Positions 21,547 to 25,633 of a stretch of DNA of 25,633 nucleotides are shown here, piece after piece; within the stretch, counting starts at the first letter, position 1; each line of letters opens with the position of its first letter. Position numbers and translations under genes: made by a program. The DNA lies in assembly GCA_050946775.1 (NCBI GenBank), contig JBMNVL010000010.1, forward strand, positions 1 through 25,633. The letters are read 5' to 3'. Below the pieces are notes generated by a model that was given only the letters and a program-made list of their open reading frames with translations, ran no database searches and had not been told where the DNA came from. The DNA is from UMGS1474 sp050946775. GTDB lineage: Bacteria > Bacillota > Clostridia > Oscillospirales > Acutalibacteraceae.

Positions 21547-22083
21547 ATGTTTTCCATCTGGCACGATATCGCCCCCGACCGGATCACGCCGCGGGATTTC
21601 GTCTGCGTGATCGAGATCTCCAAGGGGAGCAAAAAGAAATACGAACTGGACAAGCCCACCGGGATGATCATTCTCGACCGGATCCTCTACACCGCCACCA
21701 GTTATCCCGCCAACTACGGGTTTATCCCCCGTACCCTGGGCGACGACGACGATCCTCTGGACGTGCTGCTGCTGTGCGCCGAGCCGCTCGAGCCGCTGAC
21801 GCTGGTACGCGCCGCTCCCATCGGGGTGATGAAGATGATCGACAACGGCCGCAACGACGAAAAGGTGATCGCCGTCCCCGTCAACGATCCCAACTACAAT
21901 ATGTATACCGACGTCGATCAACTGCCCCGGCACATTTTCGACGAGATGCGGCACTTTTTCACGGTGTACAAAAATCTGGAAAACAAAGAGACCGCCGTCG
22001 ACGAGGTCTGTGGCCGCGACGACGCGGTGGCGGTGATCGCCGACGCCATTGAGCGGTACAAGGCGGCGTTCGGCAAGGAATGA
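21547..22083 (+). CDS. ppa: Inorganic pyrophosphatase, family I
   Basis: The product is a 178-residue cytoplasmic enzyme hydrolysing pyrophosphate to two phosphates, which drives biosynthesis forward. Length matches bacterial family I enzymes (~175). Motifs: EISKGSKKKYE (23-33), YPANYGFIPRTLGDDDDPLDVLLL with the metal-binding aspartates at 66-72, IGVMKMIDNG (92-101) and a further acidic pair N103-D104. Many Clostridia instead rely on family II or membrane pyrophosphatases, so a family I enzyme is mildly informative. The ATG at 21547 has an AAAGGAG site 8 bases upstream; the in-frame GTG at 21538 overlaps that site. The gene follows the ABC pair by 24 bases and is probably co-transcribed. Confidence 0.95.
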   Translation: MFSIWHDIAPDRITPRDFVCVIEISKGSKKKYELDKPTGMIILDRILYTATSYPANYGFIPRTLGDDDDPLDVLLLCAEPLEPLTLVRAAPIGVMKMIDNGRNDEKVIAVPVNDPNYNMYTDVDQLPRHIFDEMRHFFTVYKNLENKETAVDEVCGRDDAVAVIADAIERYKAAFGKE

Positions 22084-22092
22084 TAACGCATA

Positions 22093-22128
22093 AAAAGATC
22101 CCCGGTTCAATGGAACCGGGGATCTTTT
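22093..22128. terminator. Bidirectional terminator between ppa and nfnB
   Basis: A 16-bp perfect stem (22093-22108 with 22113-22128) with a four-base AATG loop; A-run at one foot and T-run at the other, so it can work on both strands. It sits ten bases after each convergent stop. Confidence 0.93.
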
Positions 22129-22138
22129 GCGCTTGTTT

Positions 22139-23548
22139 TTATTTGCCGGACAGATACCCGTCGATGGCTTTGGCGGCCACCTTGCCGGCGCCCATCGCCG
22201 AGATGACCGTCGCCGCGCCGGTGACGGCGTCACCGCCGGCGTAGACCCCCTCGCGGGAGGTCAGCCCGTCCTCGTTGACGACGATGCCGCCGCGGGGATT
22301 GACGTCCAGCCCCTTGGTGGTGGATTTGATCAGCGGGTTGGGCGAGGTGCCGATGGCCATCACCACCGCGTCCACATCCAGGGTGAAGTCGGAGCCCTCG
22401 ATCACCACCGGGCGACGGCGGCCTTTTTCATCCGGCTCGCCCAGTTCCATTTTGACGCACCGCATCCCGGTGACGAAGCCGTTTTTGGGATCGCGGGGAT
22501 CGTCGGGATTCTGATAGCCGAGGATCTCCACCGGGTTGGTCAGCAGGCGGAAATCGATCCCCTCCTCCCCGGCGTGCTCCACTTCCTCCCGCCGGGCGGG
22601 AAGCTCCTCCATCGACCGGCGATAGACGATATACACCTTCTCGGCGCCCAGCCGCAACGCGGTACGGGCGGCGTCCATGGCGACGTTGCCGCCGCCGACC
22701 ACCGCTACCTTGCCGCCCTTCATAATGGGGGTCTGGGGATCGTCGAGATAGGCTTTCATCAGATTGCTGCGGGTCAAAAACTCGTTGGCGGAATAGACGC
22801 CCTTGAGCGATTCGCCGGGGATATTCATAAAGTTGGGCAGTCCGGCGCCCGAGCCGACGAAGACCGCTTCAAAGCCCTGCTCGAACAGCTCGTCGATGGT
22901 CAGGGTCTTGCCGATGACGACGTTGGTCTGCACCTCGACGCCCAGCGCTTTGAGGGTATCCACTTCCTTGGCGACGATGGATTTGGGAAGCCGGAACTCC
23001 GGGATGCCGTAAACCAGCACCCCGCCGGCGGTATGCAGCGCCTCGAAGACGGTAACGGCGTAGCCCTTTTTGGCCAGATCGCCGGCGCAGGTCAGCCCCG
23101 ACGGGCCGGAGCCGACGACGGCCACCCTGTGCCCGTTGGCGGCAGGCGGCGTCGGCCGCCCGGTGGCGTTTTGGTTGTGCCAGTCGGCGACGAACCGCTC
23201 CAGCCGGCCAATGCCGACCGGCTCAAATTTGATCCCGAGGGTGCATTTGCTTTCGCACTGGGTTTCCTGGGGGCAGACCCGGCCGCAAACGGCAGGCAAA
23301 GAGGAGGATTTGGTGATCTCCTGATACGCCCCTTCAAAATCGCTTTCCTTGATACGGGCGATAAAATCGGGGATGTTGATGTTGACCGGGCAGCCGGTCA
23401 CGCAGGGACGGTTTTTGCAGTTGAGACACCGCTGTGCCTCGGCCACCGCCACCTCTTCGGTATAGCCCAGCGCCACTTCCTTGAAATTGCGGGCGCGTAC
23501 CGCCGGCTCTTGGGTGGGCATCTCGTGTTTTTTCGGATCGATCGGCAT
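22139..23548 (-). CDS. nfnB: NfnB, large subunit of NADH-dependent ferredoxin:NADP+ oxidoreductase (glutamate synthase beta-like)
   Basis: The product is a 469-residue flavin/iron-sulfur protein of the glutamate synthase small-subunit family. The N-terminus carries two cysteine sets: C41, C44, C49, C53 (CLNCKNRPCVTGCP) and C88, C92, C98, C102, expected to hold two [4Fe-4S] clusters. FAD-binding GSGPSG (146-151) and NAD(P)-binding GGGNVAMD (285-292) follow, then a final GGDAVTGAATV FAD segment. Pairing with nfnA argues for the electron-bifurcating Nfn complex, which couples NADPH, NADH and ferredoxin, rather than glutamate synthase: no GOGAT large subunit is near. The ATG at 23548 has an AAAGGAGGGG site; upstream extension overlaps nfnA. 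The spacing to nfnA is 14 bases. Confidence 0.9.
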   Translation of the reverse strand: MPIDPKKHEMPTQEPAVRARNFKEVALGYTEEVAVAEAQRCLNCKNRPCVTGCPVNINIPDFIARIKESDFEGAYQEITKSSSLPAVCGRVCPQETQCESKCTLGIKFEPVGIGRLERFVADWHNQNATGRPTPPAANGHRVAVVGSGPSGLTCAGDLAKKGYAVTVFEALHTAGGVLVYGIPEFRLPKSIVAKEVDTLKALGVEVQTNVVIGKTLTIDELFEQGFEAVFVGSGAGLPNFMNIPGESLKGVYSANEFLTRSNLMKAYLDDPQTPIMKGGKVAVVGGGNVAMDAARTALRLGAEKVYIVYRRSMEELPARREEVEHAGEEGIDFRLLTNPVEILGYQNPDDPRDPKNGFVTGMRCVKMELGEPDEKGRRRPVVIEGSDFTLDVDAVVMAIGTSPNPLIKSTTKGLDVNPRGGIVVNEDGLTSREGVYAGGDAVTGAATVISAMGAGKVAAKAIDGYLSGK

Positions 23549-23562
23549 TTTCGTCCCCTCCT

Positions 23563-24411
23563 TTACGCCTGCTTGAACAGGTTGCACGCCTCGTCGTACG
23601 CGTGGCGCTCGAAATCGGCGTACATTCTTCCCCGGGACATCGCCTCGTCAAAATCCACCTCGTAGCCGTTGAAATCCGGGCCGTCGACGCAGGCGAATTT
23701 GGTCACCGGCTTGCCGTCCTGACGCAGAGTCAGCCGGCAGCCGCCGCACATCCCGGTGCCGTCGATCATAATGGGGTTCATCGACACGGTGACCGGCACG
23801 TCGAAGGGTTTGGCGGTCGCCACCACGAATTTCATCATAATCAGCGGGCCGATGGTGATGATCATATCGAACCGTTCGCCGGCTTCCAGCATCTCCTTGA
23901 GCGGCACCGTCACGTTGCCGTGGCGGCCGTAAGAGCCATCGTCGGTCATCACCGTCAACCGGTCGGAACAGGCGGCAAATTCATCCTCGAGGATCAGCAG
24001 ATCCTTGCTGCGGAAGCCGATGATGCTGGTCACCTCGGCGCCCAGCCGGTGGAATTCCTGCGCCACCGGCATGGCGATGGCACAGCCGACGCCGCCGCCC
24101 ACGATGCAGACCTTTTTGATCCCGTCGGTATGGGTGGGCATTCCCAGCGGGCCGACAAAATCCCGAATGCTCTCGCCCTGCTGTTTTTCGTTGAGCCGCC
24201 AGGTGGTACCGCCTACGATCTGGAAAATGATCTTGACGGTGCCCGCCTGCGGATCGGTGCCCGCCACGGTCAGCGGAATGCGTTCGCCCTCGTCGTCCAC
24301 CCGCAGGATGATGAATTGCCCCGGCTTGGCCTTGGCGGCCACCAGCGGCGCTTCGATCTCCATCTGGGTCACGGTGGGATTGAGCGGTTTTTTGGTAACG
24401 ATCCTGTACAT
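23563..24411 (-). CDS. nfnA: NfnA, small subunit (dihydroorotate dehydrogenase B electron-transfer-like)
   Basis: The product is a 282-residue FAD/NAD-binding protein like PyrK/sulfide dehydrogenase subunit. N-terminal FAD domain with GQFIILRVDDEGERIPLT (31-48); NAD-binding IVGGGVG (103-109); and a C-terminal [2Fe-2S] site where D217, C222, C225 and C241 (DGTGMCGGCR, FACVDGPDF) give the one-Asp/three-Cys ligation known for NfnA. With NfnB it forms the bifurcating NADH-dependent reduced ferredoxin:NADP+ oxidoreductase of anaerobes. Alternatives are a sulfide dehydrogenase (SudAB) label or PyrK, but PyrK has a four-cysteine cluster and would neighbour pyrD. GGGGAG site before the ATG; strong promoter and a leader hairpin upstream. 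Confidence 0.92.
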   Translation of the reverse strand: MYRIVTKKPLNPTVTQMEIEAPLVAAKAKPGQFIILRVDDEGERIPLTVAGTDPQAGTVKIIFQIVGGTTWRLNEKQQGESIRDFVGPLGMPTHTDGIKKVCIVGGGVGCAIAMPVAQEFHRLGAEVTSIIGFRSKDLLILEDEFAACSDRLTVMTDDGSYGRHGNVTVPLKEMLEAGERFDMIITIGPLIMMKFVVATAKPFDVPVTVSMNPIMIDGTGMCGGCRLTLRQDGKPVTKFACVDGPDFNGYEVDFDEAMSRGRMYADFERHAYDEACNLFKQA

Positions 24412-24434
24412 CCTCTTCTCCCCTTTTGGCGCAA

Positions 24435-24464
24435 AAGCGATCGCCGCAAAGCCGGCGATCGCTT
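24435..24464 (-). promoter_or_regulatory. Leader hairpin of nfnA, attenuator-like
   Basis: A 12-bp perfect stem (24435-24446 with 24453-24464) with a six-base loop lies in the nfnA leader between promoter and ribosome site. On the - strand it is followed directly by a short T-run (the last two T of the stem plus TT), so it could act as a partial terminator. No recognisable riboswitch core precedes it. Confidence 0.55.
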
Positions 24465-24491
24465 AAGCCCTGCTGAAAAATAATTATTACC

Positions 24492-24519
24492 ATTATAGCA
24501 CGCTTCACCCGATTGTCAA
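24492..24519 (-). promoter_or_regulatory. Near-consensus promoter of nfnAB
   Basis: On the - strand: TTGACA (24514-24519), a 16-base spacer and TATAAT (24492-24497), preceded by TGC to complete an extended -10. Every core element matches consensus, so basal strength should be high. Transcription starts near 24485, about 75 bases before the nfnA ATG. Confidence 0.88.
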
Positions 24520-24573
24520 GAACGGATTGCCCCTTGTTCGCCGCGGAATTTACGGCGTGCGCCGATCGACGCG

Positions 24574-24609
24574 AAAAGCCGCCCCCGGCGTTTGCCAGGG
24601 GCGGCTTTT
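24574..24609 (-). terminator. Terminator of the C-terminal surface-protein gene
   Basis: A 12-bp outer stem (24574-24585 with 24598-24609) plus a short inner GGC/GCC pairing, ending in TTTT on the - strand, starts eight bases after the stop codon at 24617. A mirror T-run on the + strand exists but has no gene to serve. Confidence 0.88.
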
Positions 24610-24616
24610 GCGTTCA

Positions 24617-25633
24617 TCAATCGTCAAACGGATCCTCGACGCCGTCGTCGTATTGGCCGATCGGCTCGCCGTTGTCCGAACGCAGGATCTGCGCCTGCGC
24701 CGTGTCGGTCGCCGTCTGGAAATGGGCAATCCCATCGCTGTATATGGTTTGGCCGTCGATGACGGCGTAAGCGATCGCGCTGCGTTCCCGGTTGGCCTTG
24801 ACGCTCAGCAGATGCGCCATATATTGCTGATTGGCGCCGGTCTTGGTGGATTTCACCCGCTGAACGGCACCCGACGCCGTACCGGTATCCCGCAAGCTCT
24901 CCAGCGTCGCGGTCTTGGCCGCGAAAATCACCCCGTATTCGGTCACGGTGCTGCCGGTCGGGATGGAGGTCTGCGCGATCACCGACAGGGTAAAGCCTTC
25001 GCTGCCTTTGGCCCAGGTCACCTGCTGCAGCACCACCGCCGGCTCGACCGGTTGGGCGTCGACGGCGAGAACGACGGCGATACGGTTGTTGCCGCTGACG
25101 TAGAAGGTGTACGACCGCCGGCCGAAGCCGACCTTGGCGCCGTCGAGGATCCAATAGGCCACGTCGCCCGCGGCGGTCACGGTGATCCGCTGATCAAATC
25201 CCAGCATCGTCGAGGAGGTCACCTCGTTGCCGGCGCCGTCCCGGGCGGTCATATTCTCCAGTCCCACCAGATGATAGCTCTTGGCGGACGCCTCCTGCTC
25301 GTACACCGCGGTGACGAACATCGTCCGGTCGCCCTGCATCGCCATATCGAACAGAATGGGGGCTTCATCGGCGCTCTCGCTCCAGCCGATAAAGGCGTAC
25401 CCGCCCAGCGCCGGAGCGGTAACGCCTCGCAGCAGCGTCTCCAGTTCCTCGGCCGACGAGGCGGTCTTGACCGCCACCGTTTCGTTGTATTTGCCCTTGA
25501 AGGTGATCTGCACGCTGGGCGCCGCCACCGTCAGGCCGATCGGGTATCCGCCCGCCGCTTGCAGCGGCGTAAAGCCGACTACCCGCTGGTTTTCCACCAC
25601 CAGGCGGGTGAATTCCATCAGCTGAACGTTCAG
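24617..25633 (-). CDS. C-terminal part of a large, probably extracellular protein (partial)
   Basis: The frame is open through the window edge, so only the last ~338 residues are seen; the internal Met at 25618 is not a credible start because coding continues upstream. The sequence is rich in Thr, Val, Ala and Gly and looks like repeated beta-strand modules, for example VQITFKGKYNE and later GYAFIGWSES, reminiscent of Listeria-Bacteroides (InlB B-type) repeats in which a GY-x-F-x-GW core recurs. A later stretch (TEYGVIFAAK) resembles the strand pattern of other surface beta-sandwich domains. The protein ends in an acidic tail (DDGVEDPFDD) with no sortase motif or membrane anchor. No function can be given; secretion is inferred from composition because the N-terminus is missing. 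Confidence 0.72.
   Translation of the reverse strand: MNVQLMEFTRLVVENQRVVGFTPLQAAGGYPIGLTVAAPSVQITFKGKYNETVAVKTASSAEELETLLRGVTAPALGGYAFIGWSESADEAPILFDMAMQGDRTMFVTAVYEQEASAKSYHLVGLENMTARDGAGNEVTSSTMLGFDQRITVTAAGDVAYWILDGAKVGFGRRSYTFYVSGNNRIAVVLAVDAQPVEPAVVLQQVTWAKGSEGFTLSVIAQTSIPTGSTVTEYGVIFAAKTATLESLRDTGTASGAVQRVKSTKTGANQQYMAHLLSVKANRERSAIAYAVIDGQTIYSDGIAHFQTATDTAQAQILRSDNGEPIGQYDDGVEDPFDD

Noticed and set aside
17859..23665. Long open frames opposite the ABC genes, ppa and nfnB (17859-19610, 19489-22233, 22127-23665)
   Set aside because: The ABC1 and nfnB antisense frames share codon register with the real genes, and all three lack protein motifs. The sense genes carry intact catalytic motifs.
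22139..24411. Glutamate synthase (GOGAT) operon
   Set aside because: No large GOGAT subunit is present, and the partner has the Asp/Cys3 [2Fe-2S] site of NfnA, so the pair fits the Nfn complex better.

Overview
The window is GC-rich bacterial DNA with dense, operon-packed genes. Strong GGAGG-type ribosome sites, sigma-A promoters (several with an extended -10) and the gene content point to a Firmicute of class Clostridia, probably a gut Oscillospiraceae/Ruminococcaceae-type anaerobe. The supporting genes are a clostridial-type MurD, an NdoA-like MazF, the electron-bifurcating Nfn pair, a LuxE/LuxC pair, paired M42 peptidases, a methionine-gamma-lyase-family protein and a dockerin-bearing GH95 fucosidase. 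The taxonomic placement is inference; there is no rRNA in the window.

Layout. (1) 1-1651 (+): the 3' end of a luxE-like acyl-protein synthetase overlapping luxC, a fatty-acid-reductase module with no luciferase genes in view. (2) 1705-3529: a purine nucleoside phosphorylase (-) and a DUF362 protein (+), divergently transcribed from back-to-back promoters. (3) 3591-8561 (-): a very large secreted GH95 alpha-L-fucosidase with FIVAR, F5/8C-like, internal dockerin and C-terminal beta-sandwich modules. (4) 8834-9196 (+): a MazF/NdoA endoribonuclease toxin with no antitoxin beside it. (5) 15344 down to 9240 (-): a six-gene operon, murD, two M42 aminopeptidases, a GNAT acetyltransferase, a PLP-dependent methionine-gamma-lyase-family protein and an MTA/SAH nucleosidase, with four overlapping junctions. 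(6) 15532-17735 (+): a RING/zinc-ribbon DUF2628 membrane protein, galU and a small three-helix membrane protein that overlaps galU. (7) 17865-22083 (+): a heterodimeric ABC exporter with one degenerate ATP site, then inorganic pyrophosphatase. (8) 24411 down to 22139 (-): nfnA-nfnB, with a near-consensus promoter and a strong leader hairpin. (9) 24617-25633 (-): the C-terminal part of a large, probably extracellular protein that runs off the window.

Most transcription units can be delimited by eye: eight promoters and six terminator-like hairpins were found, three of the latter being long perfect bidirectional stems between convergent genes. No tRNA, rRNA, CRISPR array, insertion sequence or phage gene was seen. 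The longest non-coding stretch is about 270 bases (8562-8833) and holds two divergent promoters.

The window is mostly core metabolism plus one accessory glycan-degradation gene. The observations most worth following are the luciferase-free LuxE/LuxC pair, the internal dockerin in the fucosidase, the murD-peptidase-methionine/SAM operon, the nfnA leader hairpin, the Asp-for-Asn change in the purine-binding loop of the nucleoside phosphorylase, and the matching degenerate half-sites in the ABC pair.
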